A stretch of DNA of 64,000 nt from Methanoculleus methanifontis. Its GTDB lineage: Archaea > Halobacteriota > Methanomicrobia > Methanomicrobiales > Methanoculleaceae. Position 1 is the first letter of the stretch. Each line of letters opens with the position of its first letter. Position numbers and translations under genes: made by a program. This document shows, piece by piece, positions 1-8,793 of this stretch. Location of the stretch: NCBI RefSeq assembly GCF_030464365.1, contig NZ_VCYI01000004.1:124001-188000 (forward strand), written 5' to 3'. Below the pieces are notes generated by a model. The model saw only the letters and a program-made list of their open reading frames with translations, was not told the origin of the DNA and ran no database searches.

Positions 1-960
1 GCCCATGAGGTACGCGAGCGTCAGGGCCCCTCCGGCCCCCATCCCTTCCTTGACTTCGCCGATGCAGTAGCGGGCGAGCCCGACGTGCCCGAGCTCGGCG
101 AAGTTCGGATCAACGTAGTACGCGGCGGTGCCGACGTCGGCAACCGACCGGACGAACCCGGCGGACGGATCGTCCCTGACGTAGACCGTCGTCGCAAGAC
201 CGGGCACCCGTCTTCCGAGCGCCTTCAGGACGGCCGCAACGGCAAGCATCTGGGTTCCGCCGGCAAACATGACTTCGCCGGAGTAGGCGCTCGCGATCCC
301 TGCAGCGACCGGCATCATGGGGTCGCCCGCGGCACGGAGGATCTCGAGGGGCTCTCTTGCGCCCGTCGCGTCGACCCGGGCGAGCACTTCCCGGCAGACG
401 GCGTCTTTCAGTCCAAGAGGGTTCTCTACAAACGCGCTACTGACCGAGGCGTCGTAGCCGAGCGCCCGCAGAACGCAGAGGGCGGTGGTCGTACCGCCGG
501 GGACGCACTCCCCGAGCATCAATAAATCGCTGTACTGTGAGAGAAGCCTCCCAACCGCTTCGCCCCGCTCGAAGAGGGCTTCCGTCTGCGGCACCGCGTC
601 CTCCGTCCGCGGATCGCCGCCGGGGCTCCCGTAGACGTCGATGCAGGGGACGGTTGGCGTATGGGCAAGCCCTGCGTTGATGATGACGGGGGCAAGCCCG
701 GTCAGTTCCACCATCGACCGGGTGATGCTCGCGGGCGTCGGGCAGCCGGTGGGGGTGTTCGGCCGGGCCGGAACGCTCGTGATCGCGCCGGTCGTGACGA
801 GCTCCGCATCCAGGTTTGGGGTGAGCAGGGTCTTTTCGGGGGTCGGCCCTGCGCCGGATATGCCGGGGACGGTGGAGAGCATGGTGTTACCGAGAACGAG
901 CGCCAGCATCGGGCGCTTTGGCCTTATCCCCGGGTCTTCTGAGAGGAACGGGTTGGACAT
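1..960 (-). CDS. cobT: CobT-like nicotinate-nucleotide:DMB phosphoribosyltransferase family (TIGR00303), C-terminus cut by window
   Basis: My translation of the minus strand from ATG 960-958 gives an open frame of 320 codons running off the left edge. It begins MSNPFLSEDPGIRPKRPMLA and contains glycine- and threonine-rich loops such as GECVPGGTTTALCVLRALG and MFAGGTQMLAVAAVLKALG, typical of the archaeal CobT-like TIGR00303/UPF0284 family of about 330-350 residues, so only a short C-terminal piece is missing. The family is expected to activate the lower-ligand base for the corrinoid nucleotide loop by transferring phosphoribose from nicotinate mononucleotide. The divergent neighbours cobZ and cobS serve the same pathway, which supports the assignment. 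The lower-ligand specificity cannot be read from sequence. Confidence 0.85.
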   Translation of the reverse strand, partial: MSNPFLSEDPGIRPKRPMLALVLGNTMLSTVPGISGAGPTPEKTLLTPNLDAELVTTGAITSVPARPNTPTGCPTPASITRSMVELTGLAPVIINAGLAHTPTVPCIDVYGSPGGDPRTEDAVPQTEALFERGEAVGRLLSQYSDLLMLGECVPGGTTTALCVLRALGYDASVSSAFVENPLGLKDAVCREVLARVDATGAREPLEILRAAGDPMMPVAAGIASAYSGEVMFAGGTQMLAVAAVLKALGRRVPGLATTVYVRDDPSAGFVRSVADVGTAAYYVDPNFAELGHVGLARYCIGEVKEGMGAGGALTLAYLMG

Positions 961-1080
961 TGTGTACAGGATAGGTACCGTGAGGTAGAAGAGATTGCTG
1001 TCGGAGCGTGGGGGAGGAGTGTGGTGGTCGGGCGTGGGCGGGGAGGGGGGCGCAGTGGATGGGTGTGGGTTTCCACACAT

Positions 1081-1400
1081 CGGAACTTCGCCGGTCGTGC
1101 CTACGGGGCTTAAACTCGGTTCCTACGGAACCTCGCCACTCGCACCTACAGGGCTTAAACTCGGTTCCTACGGAACCTCGCCACTCGCACCTACAGGGCT
1201 TAAACTCGGTTCCTACGGAACCTCGCCACTCGCACCTACAGGGCTTAAACTCGGTTCCTACGGAACCTCGCCACTCGAAAACGCTTCACGTTTTCTCGAG
1301 CTCCGGCCGCTCGCACCGTCCAGTGCGAGCGCCCATCGCCGTTCGCACCTCCGGTGCTCACGTTCGCTACGCTCACGCGTCGAAGACCTTCGGTCTTCTC
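1081..1400. repeat. Hairpin-ladder repeat with a 45-bp tandem repeat
   Basis: This intergenic block between cobT and cobZ holds nearly four copies of a 45-bp unit (copies begin at 1106, 1151, 1196 and 1241 and end near 1277). Each unit contains a perfect GGTTCC-tac-GGAACC hairpin and a GCACC half-stem. It is followed by a GAAAACG/CGTTTTC hairpin at 1277-1295 and further short inverted repeats to about 1400. Read on the minus strand the linkers are GAGTTTAA and GAGTGGCGA, matching linkers of ladders elsewhere in the window. No protein is credible here. Confidence 0.85.
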
Positions 1401-1455
1401 CGAGCGTCGTTAATACCAAACCCAAAAATACCTCCCCAAACCAAATAATTCAACA

Positions 1456-1899
1456 ATGTTCGAGATAGAGCGCAGATTGGAAGAGAAGGGCATCGTAAGG
1501 AGAGATATCGTCGCCTCCGCGATGGAACTCTACGTTCCCCACGGAATAGAGGCGGATGAGGCCGCGCGCAGGCTTGACGCAAAGATCGGGAAGGCGCTTG
1601 AGGATCCGAATATTTCATCGCTCCTCCTCGGTGCCCTCCTGCTCGAGGACGAACTCTACGTGAAGCGGAAAGACTCCGAGATCGCCGACGACCCGGTCTT
1701 CCTCCTCTCCGACGAGATCATCGGGATGGCCATCGCTGAGGTGATCGGGGGAACCTACGCGCGGTTCGAGTTCACCCGCTACGACCAGAAGAAGCCGGGG
1801 ATCCTGGGCAAACTCGGACCGTTCCTCGACGACGCCGTCGCCGGGCTGATCGCCGGCTGCACGTCGCGCCTCTACAGCGAGTCGATGGGATCGATGTGA
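1456..1899 (+). CDS. cobZ: Alpha-ribazole phosphatase CobZ (PgpA-related)
   Basis: A 147-residue soluble protein. The C-terminal half carries a PgpA-like segment (KPGILGKLGPFLDD followed by AVAGLIAGCTSRLYS, about residues 115-142), as in the archaeal phosphatase CobZ described in Methanosarcina mazei, which replaces bacterial CobC by dephosphorylating alpha-ribazole-5'-phosphate. The gene lies directly before cobS and its stop overlaps the cobS GTG start by four bases, so the two are almost certainly translationally coupled. The divergent cobT-like gene completes a nucleotide-loop set. The function rests on family resemblance and context; a generic PgpA-like role is the alternative. Confidence 0.75.
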   Translation: MFEIERRLEEKGIVRRDIVASAMELYVPHGIEADEAARRLDAKIGKALEDPNISSLLLGALLLEDELYVKRKDSEIADDPVFLLSDEIIGMAIAEVIGGTYARFEFTRYDQKKPGILGKLGPFLDDAVAGLIAGCTSRLYSESMGSM

Positions 1900-2606
1900 G
1901 ATCAGTCCTCGCCCTCCTGCAGTTCTGCACCTCGCTCCCCCTCGGGAGACCGGTCGGCTTCGAGCACTTCGCCCGCCGCTCCTACCTCTACCCGCTCGCC
2001 GGGTACGTCATCGGCGGGATAGCGGCCGGTATCACCTGCTGGATAGCATCCCCCGTGGTGGGTGCGGCCGTCGCCGTCGCCGTGGTGCTTCTCCTCTCCG
2101 GGTGCAACCACTTCGACGGGCTGCTGGACTTCGGCGACGGGCTCATGGCCCACGGGAGCCGGGAAAAGAGAGTCACGGCCATGACCGACCGGACGACCGG
2201 GGCCGGAGCCGTTGCGGCGGGGATCATCGTCACACTTCTCTTGTTCGCCGGACTCCAGACCGCCGCGAACCTCCCGGCAGCCATCCTCATCGCCGAGGTC
2301 TGCGCGAAGATCGGGATGTCCTGGCTCACCACGCTCGGCACACCGTTCCGGGAGGGGATTCACTCCTACCTCCATGGGTTTGTAAAACCGTGGTTCGTCG
2401 TTCCGGCCATCCTGCTTGCGCTGCCCCTCTTCCTGTTGCCGGTGCCGCGGGCGAGTGTCGCGCTCGCCCTCGTAGCTACGGGCGTCATCACCGCACTGAT
2501 GCTCGCCCTCGCCCGGCGGCTCTTCGGCGGCGTCAACGGCGACGTCGTCGGCGCCGCAAACGAGATCGTCCGGGCAGGAATCATACTCCTCCTCGTTCTC
2601 CCGTAA
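1896..2606 (+). CDS. cobS: Adenosylcobinamide-GDP ribazoletransferase (cobalamin synthase) CobS
   Basis: A 236-residue polytopic membrane protein that joins alpha-ribazole to adenosylcobinamide-GDP, the last step of nucleotide-loop assembly. The signature NHFDGLLDFGDGLMAHGS (about residues 71-88, acidic D74, D78 and D81) is the CobS metal/substrate motif, followed by KRVTAMTDRTTGAGAVA, also typical. Several hydrophobic helices follow and the length fits the family (about 240-260). The start is GTG at 1896, overlapping cobZ as GTGA. The protein ends shortly before a six-T run at 2612-2617 that may terminate the cobZS transcript. Confidence 0.95.
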   Translation: MRSVLALLQFCTSLPLGRPVGFEHFARRSYLYPLAGYVIGGIAAGITCWIASPVVGAAVAVAVVLLLSGCNHFDGLLDFGDGLMAHGSREKRVTAMTDRTTGAGAVAAGIIVTLLLFAGLQTAANLPAAILIAEVCAKIGMSWLTTLGTPFREGIHSYLHGFVKPWFVVPAILLALPLFLLPVPRASVALALVATGVITALMLALARRLFGGVNGDVVGAANEIVRAGIILLLVLP

Positions 2607-2610
2607 TCAC

Positions 2611-2620
2611 CTTTTTTATC
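2611..2620 (+). promoter_or_regulatory. T-run/TATA box between cobS and the Dsr-like gene
   Basis: The stretch cttttttatc lies just after the cobS stop and about 28 nt before the ATG at 2644. The T-run could end the cobZS transcript, while tttttatc resembles an archaeal TATA box whose spacing would give a leaderless mRNA for the downstream gene. Confidence 0.45.
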
Positions 2621-2643
2621 CCGGCGACCGCTACTACTGTAGA

Positions 2644-3522
2644 ATGATGCAGGACCATACCCTCTACTCCCGGGGAGGGATCATCACCGAGCGGGACGCG
2701 GACTATGCGACAGTACGGCTGCGGGTCCCGGCAGGAGTTCTCTCCGCGGCGCAGGTCAAGCAACTCGGAAAAATCAGCGAGAAGTACGGCGACGGTTCGC
2801 TCCACCTCACCATGCGCCAGACGGTGGAGATCCCGCACGTGAACCCCGACAACCTCGTAAAGATCGCAAAAGCCCTCGAGAAGAACGGGACGCCCATCGG
2901 GGCGGAGCAGAACGAAGTCGTCAACATCATGGCCTGTCCGGGCACGGAACGGTGCAAATACGCCAACTGCGAGACGATCGACCTCGCCCGGAAGATCGAC
3001 GAGCGGGTATTCGGAAAGGAACTCCCGATACGGCTCCGCATCGCCATATCCGGCTGCACCTACATGTGCAACAGCCCGCTCTTAAACGACATCGGGATCA
3101 TCGGCAGGATCCGGCCGTTGCGGGTTCCGGGGCTCTGCACGGGATGCGGCACCTGCGTGGAGTACTGCAAGCAGTGCGCCATAGCGCTGAAGAACGGTGT
3201 ATCGGTTCTCGACGAGAGCAAATGCGTCCAGTGCGGCATCTGCATCCACTCCTGCCCCTACCACCTCCTGAAGTCCGAGTATGCGCACTACCAGATCACG
3301 GTCGGCGGCCGGCGCGGTGACTCTCCCGCCCCAGGAAGAGAACTCGTCACCGTCGAGACCGAAGAAGAGGTCATCGAAGTCATCGATCGCATCGTCTACT
3401 GGGTCTACCGGACCGCATGGAGCGGCCGGCCCCTCGCCGACCAGATGGACGAGATTGGATACGATAAGTTCGCAGAGGGGATTCGAAAAGAGTTTGGGCC
3501 CGAAGTCCCGGCAGCGGAGTAA
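2644..3522 (+). CDS. Dsr-like protein: siroheme/[4Fe-4S] sulfite/nitrite reductase family with ferredoxin insert
   Basis: A 292-residue protein of the small archaeal sulfite/nitrite-reductase-like family (Dsr-LP). The coupled siroheme-[4Fe-4S] ligands are visible as C-x5-C (C98, C104) and C-x3-C (C138, C142, in SGCTYMCNSPLLNDIG). An inserted two-cluster ferredoxin domain follows (C165/168/171/175 and C194/197/200/204). The length is close to that of single-subunit Dsr-LPs and much shorter than F420-dependent Fsr, and no F420H2-oxidizing domain is fused or adjacent. Such proteins are common in methanogens; their substrate (sulfite, nitrite or a biosynthetic thiol) is not settled. Probably monocistronic, convergent with the small gene at 3547. 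Confidence 0.85.
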   Translation: MMQDHTLYSRGGIITERDADYATVRLRVPAGVLSAAQVKQLGKISEKYGDGSLHLTMRQTVEIPHVNPDNLVKIAKALEKNGTPIGAEQNEVVNIMACPGTERCKYANCETIDLARKIDERVFGKELPIRLRIAISGCTYMCNSPLLNDIGIIGRIRPLRVPGLCTGCGTCVEYCKQCAIALKNGVSVLDESKCVQCGICIHSCPYHLLKSEYAHYQITVGGRRGDSPAPGRELVTVETEEEVIEVIDRIVYWVYRTAWSGRPLADQMDEIGYDKFAEGIRKEFGPEVPAAE

Positions 3523-3546
3523 TAAAGGAGAGTTCAGCGCCGGGAT

Positions 3547-3849
3547 CTAGCGGCCGTACATCGAAGAGAATCCTTCACCCGCGTCGTCCTCGCACTCGAT
3601 AGCGGTGCCGTCCCGGACAAGGGTGTTGAACATCATGGCTGCATTTAGCAGGTTCTCGTCAGGGTTGCCACCCAACCGGACGCCGGAGAGCGCCTGGCGC
3701 TGCGGTGTCGGGATCGTCCGCCTGCCCACCCGGACGCCCGCACAGTGCCTGCAGTAACTACAGTGGGAGTGGACCGACACCTCGCGATCTGCGCATGCTA
3801 CCGTCACCCGGTCACTCCCATCGTCACGGTGAAACTCAAGTATCTTCAT
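3547..3849 (-). CDS. Small Cys-rich hypothetical protein
   Basis: A 100-residue protein on the minus strand that I do not recognise. It has a cysteine cluster [10 protein letters not shown] (C-x2-C-x2-C) after an N-terminal beta-rich segment, and an acidic C-terminus ([10 protein letters not shown]). The cluster suggests zinc or Fe-S binding. It is convergent with the Dsr-like gene, 24 bp away, and divergent from EF-1A. GC-rich third positions and a clean ATG support it as real, but no homologue family can be named. A chance frame is possible. Confidence 0.55.
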   Translation of the reverse strand: MKILEFHRDDGSDRVTVACADREVSVHSHCSYCRHCAGVRVGRRTIPTPQRQALSGVRLGGNPDENLLNAAMMFNTLVRDGTAIECEDDAGEGFSSMYGR

Positions 3850-3938
3850 GGTACGAGGAACGTAGATTTCCCGAGAATAAGATTCTGTCGATTGCCGGCG
3901 GTTTTTGAGGCATGCGCGCTATCGACGCGCATAGAAAT

Positions 3939-3948
3939 GCTTTATATG
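3939..3948 (+). promoter_or_regulatory. TATA box of the aEF-1A gene
   Basis: The string gctttatatg after an A/G-rich BRE-like stretch (agaaat) is a strong archaeal TATA box. A start about 27 nt downstream would leave a leader of roughly 60 nt before ATG 4027. Confidence 0.65.
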
Positions 3949-4026
3949 GTAGACGTCATATGTATAAGATACTCGCATAAGCAGGCTGTTCGAGCTGACA
4001 GGCCTATTGAGTGGAGGATACAATCT

Positions 4027-5304
4027 ATGGCAGTTGAAAAGCCCCACATGAATTTAGCAGTTATCGGACACATCGACCACGGGAAGTCTACCACCGTCGG
4101 TCGGTTGCTCTTTGAGACTGGAACCGTACCGCCCCACATCATCGAGTCGTTCAGGAAGGAGGCTGAATCCAAGGGTAAGGGCTCGTTCGAGTTCGCCTGG
4201 GTCATGGACAGCCTCAAGGAAGAACGTGAGCGTGGTATTACCATCGATATCGCCCACAAGCGGTTCGACACGGACAAGTACTACTTCACCGTCGTGGACT
4301 GCCCTGGCCACCGTGACTTCGTCAAGAACATGATCACGGGCGCATCCCAGGCAGACGCCGCACTGCTGGTCGTCGCCGCACCCGACGGCGTGATGGAGCA
4401 GACCAAGGAGCACGTCTTCCTCTCCCGTACGCTCGGCATCAACCAGCTGATCATCGGCATCAACAAGATGGACGCCGCCAAGTACGACGAGAAGCGCTAC
4501 AACGAGGTCAAGGAGCAACTCTCCCAGCTCCTCAAGGTGGTCGGCTACAAGCCCGACGACATCAGTTTCATCCCGATGAGCGCATTCGTCGGCGACAACG
4601 TCGCGAAGCCCAGCGAGAACACTCCCTGGTACAAGGGCCCGACGGTGCTCGACGCACTCAACGCGCTCAGCGAACCCGAGAAACCCACGAACCTGCCCAT
4701 GCGTCTCCCCATCCAGGACGTCTACACCATCTCCGGTATCGGAACCGTGCCCGTCGGCCGCGTCGAGACCGGCGTCATGAAGAAGGGAATGAAGGTCAGC
4801 TTCATGCCCGCGAACAAGGAAGGTGAGGTCAAGTCCATCGAGATGCACCACGAGGAGATCCCGCAGGCACTCCCCGGCGACAACGTCGGGTTCAACGTCC
4901 GTGGTATCGGCAAAGGCGACATCCGCCGTGGCGATGTCTGTGGTGCCGCCGACGTGCCGCCGACCGTTGCAGAGGAGTTCATCGCACAGGTCGTCGTGCT
5001 CCACCACCCCAGCGCTCTGACCGTCGGGTACACCCCGGTCTTCCACTGCCACACCGCCCAGATCGCATGCTCCTTCGTCGAGCTCATGAAGAAACTCGAC
5101 CCCCGGACCGGCCAGGTCAAGGAAGAGAACCCCACGTTCCTCAAGACCGGCGATGCCGCAATCGTCAAGGTCAGGCCCACCCAGCCGATGGTCATCGAGA
5201 AAGTCAAGGAGATCCCGCAGCTCGGCAGGTTCGCTGTCCGCGATATGGGATCCACCATTGCAGCAGGCGTGTGCATGGACATCACGCCCAAGCAGATGAG
5301 ATAA
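4027..5304 (+). CDS. tuf: Translation elongation factor aEF-1 alpha
   Basis: A 425-residue GTPase that delivers aminoacyl-tRNA to the ribosome. GTP-binding motifs are clear: GHIDHGKST (residues 14-22), DCPGHRDF (switch II) and NKMD, followed by the two beta-barrel domains. I chose ATG 4027 ([14 protein letters not shown]) because it matches the family N-terminus and length; an upstream extension of the frame has no homology-like sequence and would run through the promoter. The S10 gene follows after 30 bp, as in many archaeal translation operons, though no EF-2, S7 or S12 genes are seen upstream here. Confidence 0.98.
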   Translation: MAVEKPHMNLAVIGHIDHGKSTTVGRLLFETGTVPPHIIESFRKEAESKGKGSFEFAWVMDSLKEERERGITIDIAHKRFDTDKYYFTVVDCPGHRDFVKNMITGASQADAALLVVAAPDGVMEQTKEHVFLSRTLGINQLIIGINKMDAAKYDEKRYNEVKEQLSQLLKVVGYKPDDISFIPMSAFVGDNVAKPSENTPWYKGPTVLDALNALSEPEKPTNLPMRLPIQDVYTISGIGTVPVGRVETGVMKKGMKVSFMPANKEGEVKSIEMHHEEIPQALPGDNVGFNVRGIGKGDIRRGDVCGAADVPPTVAEEFIAQVVVLHHPSALTVGYTPVFHCHTAQIACSFVELMKKLDPRTGQVKEENPTFLKTGDAAIVKVRPTQPMVIEKVKEIPQLGRFAVRDMGSTIAAGVCMDITPKQMR

Positions 5305-5334
5305 GAGGGTACCTATAATTTTTTGGTGGTTAAT

Positions 5335-5643
5335 ATGCAGAAGGCCAGAATACGTCTTTCCGGAACCGACTTCGAAAAAATCGAGACGGTTTGCGACCGA
5401 ATCAAAGAAATAGCAGAGCGTACCGGCGTCAATCTGGCAGGACCGATCCCGCTGCCCACGAAGAAACTCGTGGTCCCCACCAGGAAGAGCCCTGACGGCG
5501 AAGGTACCGCAACCTGGGATCGGTGGCAGATGCGGGTGCACAAGAGGCTCATCGACATTGATGCCGACGAGCGTGCGTTGCGCCAGTTGATGCGCATTCA
5601 GGTTCCAAAAGACATCGGCATTGAGATTGTGCTGGAGAGTTGA
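5335..5643 (+). CDS. rps10: Ribosomal protein S10
   Basis: A 102-residue S10 of the archaeal type, beginning [17 protein letters not shown] and ending with [11 protein letters not shown]. The start ATG 5335 is preferred over an upstream in-frame codon at 5323 because it gives the standard N-terminus and has a GGTGGT purine-rich site just before it. S10 is a small-subunit protein contacting the 3' domain of 16S rRNA. It probably shares a transcript with aEF-1A upstream and, unusually, with a membrane glycosyltransferase-like gene that starts 12 nt after its stop. Confidence 0.97.
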   Translation: MQKARIRLSGTDFEKIETVCDRIKEIAERTGVNLAGPIPLPTKKLVVPTRKSPDGEGTATWDRWQMRVHKRLIDIDADERALRQLMRIQVPKDIGIEIVLES

Positions 5644-5655
5644 GGTGAGTGCGGC

Positions 5656-7332
5656 GTGAAGGCCGCCGTGTTCGCGGCAGGATTCCGTGAACGACTGCTC
5701 TCATTTGAGGGGCTTTTTCTCCTCATATTTCTGGCCACAATTGCCCTCCGTTTTTACTCGCTCGACGTAAAGTTATTTCACCACGACGAGGCTATTCACG
5801 CGTGGTTTGCCTATCGACTCCTGACTGAGGGGACCTACAGCTACGACCCCATGTACCACGGGCCGTTCCTCTACTACGTGACGGCCGGAATCTTCTCGCT
5901 TCTTGGAGACTCCGATCTGGTGGGCCGGCTCTTCCCGGCGCTGCTCGGCACCCTGCTCGTCCCGCTCCTCTACCCGATCTACAGGCTCGGCTATCTCGAT
6001 AAGAAGCAGACCGTTGTCGCGGCGCTCTTCCTCGCCGTATCGCCGAACATGGTCTACTTTTCACGGTTCCTCAGGAACGACGTCTTCATCATCTTCTTTA
6101 CGATGGTGCTCCTCGTCGCTCTCCTCTACTACTTCGAGCGGCACAAGGTGCAGTACGCGCTCATCGCCGGGGCGGCGATCGGGTTCGGGATGTCCACGAA
6201 GGAGAACATGCCGATCGTCGTCCTGATCTTCGGGGCGTATCTCCTCTACCTGGTCTGGACCAGGAAGGTTCGGCTCCCGAAACGCTGGATCCGGGATCTG
6301 GCGCTCGGGGCTTTCGTCGCGGTCGGGATCATGGCGGTCTTCTACTCGTCGTTCGGCGCCCACCCCGAGGTGCTCATGGACGGGTGGCTCCGGGCTATCG
6401 AGCACTGGACCTCGATGCACCAGGCCCAGCGTCTCGGGGGGCCGCCGTACTTCTACATCCTGCTCTTCCTCCTCTATGAGGCGCCGATCCTGATCCTCGC
6501 CGGGGTCGGGGTCCTGCAGTTCGTCGATATCCCCGGCATCGTCTCCCGCTGGAGGGAGCGACGGGCGGGGCACACGAGGAGCCCCGGCGAAGAAGAAGAG
6601 GCAGAGGTAGAGACTGAGGCGAGCCGGGAGACTGAACTCCCACCCGTCGAGCAGAGACCGGGCTTCAAAGACCGGCTCCGCGAGATCCTCTCAGGCACCG
6701 GGGAACTCCGGCCGATTGACCGGCAGAAGGAGTTCGCGAGGTTCGCCATCTTCTGGATGATTCTCTCGCTTGCGGCCTACGCCTACATCGGCGAGAAGGT
6801 GCCGTGGCTGATCCTCCACCAGCTCCTGCCCATGATCTTCGTCGCGGTCTATATGATGACCACAAAGAAGGCGGTCATCGCCGTCGTGGCAAGCATTTTC
6901 CTGATCGTCATGACGTTCCATGTGGCGTTCACCCCGGCGGATATCAACGAGCCCATCGTGCAGGTGCAGAACTCCGAAGACCTGCGGGAGGTCTTCGCGA
7001 AGATCGATGCCGCAGATAAGGTGGCGGTCGCGACAGACTCCTACTGGCCGTTGCCCTGGTACTACCGGGGCGACCGCGCCTCAAAACTCGCGTACTACAG
7101 CCAGAAGGTGAGCGAGCCGACGATATACGGAGGGGACTTCGACGTCGTGATCACCCACGACGCCGATACCTACCCGACTCTTGACGGCTACGTGAAGGAG
7201 ACCTACCGGCTGAACTACTGGTTCTCGTACGATGAGAACAAGGACAGGCTGCTTGAGTATTACTTCCTGCGGGACGGGAAGGTAGGGAGCAGGAATCTCG
7301 AGGTCTTCTCGAGAGGTCCCACGACTGCCTGA
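5656..7332 (+). CDS. Agl23/TIGR03663 family GT-C-like membrane protein
   Basis: A 558-residue polytopic membrane protein of the TIGR03663 (flippase activity-associated Agl23) family, related to GT-C/ArnT/PMT glycosyltransferases. The first extracytoplasmic loop carries FHHDEAIHAWFAYRLL (D44/E45), where GT-C enzymes place their catalytic acidic pair, followed by YSYDPMYHGPFLYY. Hydrophobic helices fill residues 20-290 and 355-430, separated by a charged cytoplasmic loop (about 295-350); a soluble C-terminal part follows. The start is GTG 5656. TIGR03663 members typically occur in genomes, and often near, a TIGR03662/DUF2298 protein; one is present at 14077. Likely role: transfer from a polyprenyl-phosphate sugar outside the membrane; substrate unknown. 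Confidence 0.8.
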   Translation: MKAAVFAAGFRERLLSFEGLFLLIFLATIALRFYSLDVKLFHHDEAIHAWFAYRLLTEGTYSYDPMYHGPFLYYVTAGIFSLLGDSDLVGRLFPALLGTLLVPLLYPIYRLGYLDKKQTVVAALFLAVSPNMVYFSRFLRNDVFIIFFTMVLLVALLYYFERHKVQYALIAGAAIGFGMSTKENMPIVVLIFGAYLLYLVWTRKVRLPKRWIRDLALGAFVAVGIMAVFYSSFGAHPEVLMDGWLRAIEHWTSMHQAQRLGGPPYFYILLFLLYEAPILILAGVGVLQFVDIPGIVSRWRERRAGHTRSPGEEEEAEVETEASRETELPPVEQRPGFKDRLREILSGTGELRPIDRQKEFARFAIFWMILSLAAYAYIGEKVPWLILHQLLPMIFVAVYMMTTKKAVIAVVASIFLIVMTFHVAFTPADINEPIVQVQNSEDLREVFAKIDAADKVAVATDSYWPLPWYYRGDRASKLAYYSQKVSEPTIYGGDFDVVITHDADTYPTLDGYVKETYRLNYWFSYDENKDRLLEYYFLRDGKVGSRNLEVFSRGPTTA

Positions 7333-7492
7333 GACCGCGAGGGCGCCGGGAGTCCGGGAGGCTGTAACCGGCATCACCAACAGTGCAAGCCCCCATCACC
7401 AGATGTGTGTCCCACCCTGCTGATGCCCTCCACTCTTCTTCGCGGTTCGCGTGAGATTTCGTTAATGCTTCCACCGTCAACTCATGCGAAGA

Positions 7493-7582
7493 ACGACGCT
7501 CCTGGGAGCGGAGTTCGAGCACCGTAGGTGCGAGGTGCGACTGTCAGAACGACAGGAGTTAGAGAAGGCCGAAGGCCTTCGC
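7493..7582. repeat. Hairpin ladder
   Basis: Four consecutive short hairpins, GCTCC/GGAGC, GCACC-gta-GGTGC, CTGTC-agaac-GACAG and GAAGGCC-gaa-GGCCTTC, separated by linkers GGAGTTCGA, GAGGTGCGA and GAGTTAGA. The stems differ while the linkers recur in other intergenic ladders of the window. Confidence 0.85.
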
Positions 7583-7621
7583 TGTGTAACAAACAGAGTA
7601 GTCAAAATGGGAGAAATATCA

Positions 7622-7855
7622 CGGTGCAGTGGACTGTGGGGATATCGCCACGCGGGGAGGGGCTGACGGGGAGTGCGATGTTCCGGCAGGAACGGAGCTC
7701 GACCACCGTCAGGTGGGGAGGGGGGCGTGCCCCCCTCCCCTGTCTCCAACTCATACCATTGATGCTCACAAGTTGTCTCAAAACGCTGTTACCGGGAGGG
7801 GACACCCCCTCCCGGACCCTCCCCCGGGTGGCGATATCCAACGGAAACCGTTTCA
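7622..7855. repeat. Inverted-end TATCGCCA repeat element
   Basis: Left end gtgcagtggactgtgggg then GATATCGCCACG; the right end, read on the minus strand, gives TTGGATATCGCCAC followed by a G-rich run. The interior has a GTTCC/GGAAC hairpin and GC-rich filler. The same architecture recurs at 8285-8522, 17733-18012 and 39011-39130. Confidence 0.7.
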
Positions 7856-8284
7856 CCCTCCTGGCTCAGGATGAGGCTCGGATGACAGATACCTGAGACG
7901 TAAGGGCTCCGATAAGGGTATGCCGAAGGTTCGGAGATCTTTTTGGGATGACCTCTCAAACTCACTGTGTTAACACTCCTCGTCAACCCCCACCCCACCC
8001 GGCCTCCTCCCCCGCCCCCCTTGGGGCGGGGGCCGTCATGGCGATATGCGACTGGCCGAAGGGTGCGATGGGCTGAAGGGCCGGAGCTGGAGAAACCCGA
8101 AGGGTTTCGGGTCAGGAGCACGAGCACCGTAGGTGCGCAGTCCCCTCGGAATCCGTGTCTGGAATGCAATCAATGACTCTCCTGAGAGGTTTTCAACAAG
8201 CCCCAAGTTTCTCAAGTTCCTGCCTTCATACCTGACGGTGCTCACCCGGCCTGTCGCCGGGACGACTTTTTTTCGTGGACATCT

Positions 8285-8522
8285 CCGCATGCAGCGGACC
8301 ATGGTGGCTATCGCCATGGGGGGGGCGGGGCTTGACGGGGAGTGCGATGTTCCGATAGGAACGGAGCATGAGCACCAATAGGTGCGAGGGGGTCTCCCCC
8401 TCCCCTGTCTCGCGCGAAGAACCGCATATCTCAGGCACCACCCCGCCCGCGCTTCGCGCTCCTCCCCCTTCCTGCGGGCGGGGGCAGTCATGGCGATACC
8501 CGGTGGAAAGCCGTACCCCGGA
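8285..8522. repeat. Inverted-end TATCGCCA repeat element
   Basis: Left end gcggaccatggtggctatcg, with CCATGGGG following; the right end on the minus strand reads ACGGCTTTCCACCGGGTATC then GCCATG. The interior carries a GTTCC-gata-GGAAC hairpin and a GCACC-aata-GGTGC hairpin joined by GGAGCATGA. It is the second of four full copies in the window. Confidence 0.7.
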
Positions 8523-8793
8523 GTGCGGCCATCTGGAACAAACAGGGGGGTTCGACAAAGCCGCCGAAATTCTTCGAATTTCGAGCGGAGACCAGGGAGA
8601 TGTGACCGGAGGGAGCTCGAAAAGACCTTCGGTTTTCGAATGGCTGCCCCCTCCGGCAGAGGCGTTTGGGGACGGCACCCCCGGCAACAAATCAGACGCG
8701 CACCGGAAGTCAACTCGAATGTACAGTCATCGGCCAAAAGAGCCTGGCGAAAAAATAGGGAAGCAGGAAGTGCGAAGAAGGGGGAGGGACGGG

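Larger units (their letters stand above)
7333..8793. other. 1.46-kb intergenic region, repeat mosaic without a credible gene
   Basis: Several frames are open across this region, but their predicted proteins are low-complexity readings of G/C-rich repeats. It contains hairpin ladders (7493-7582, 8050-8140, 8590-8650), two inverted-end elements (7622-7855, 8285-8522) and connecting DNA. The strings ttttgggatgacctc near 7940-7955 and cctccggcagaggcgttt near 8650 recur in the 33-kb repeat region. No tRNA or conserved gene is seen. Confidence 0.75.

Noticed and set aside
1106-1277. CRISPR array
   Set aside because: The 45-bp units are directly adjacent, with no unique spacers between repeats, and no cas genes are present.
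3745-4026. N-terminal extension of aEF-1A
   Set aside because: The extension crosses the TATA box and has no homology-like sequence; ATG 4027 matches the family start.
4054-5541. A 495-codon frame opposite aEF-1A
   Set aside because: Antisense to an unmistakable aEF-1A; Leu/Asp/Val-rich shadow without domain marks.
8036-8737. Possible 233-residue protein on the minus strand in the repeat region
   Set aside because: Its sequence simply reads through hairpin ladders and an inverted-end element; no domain and no promoter or ribosome-binding site.
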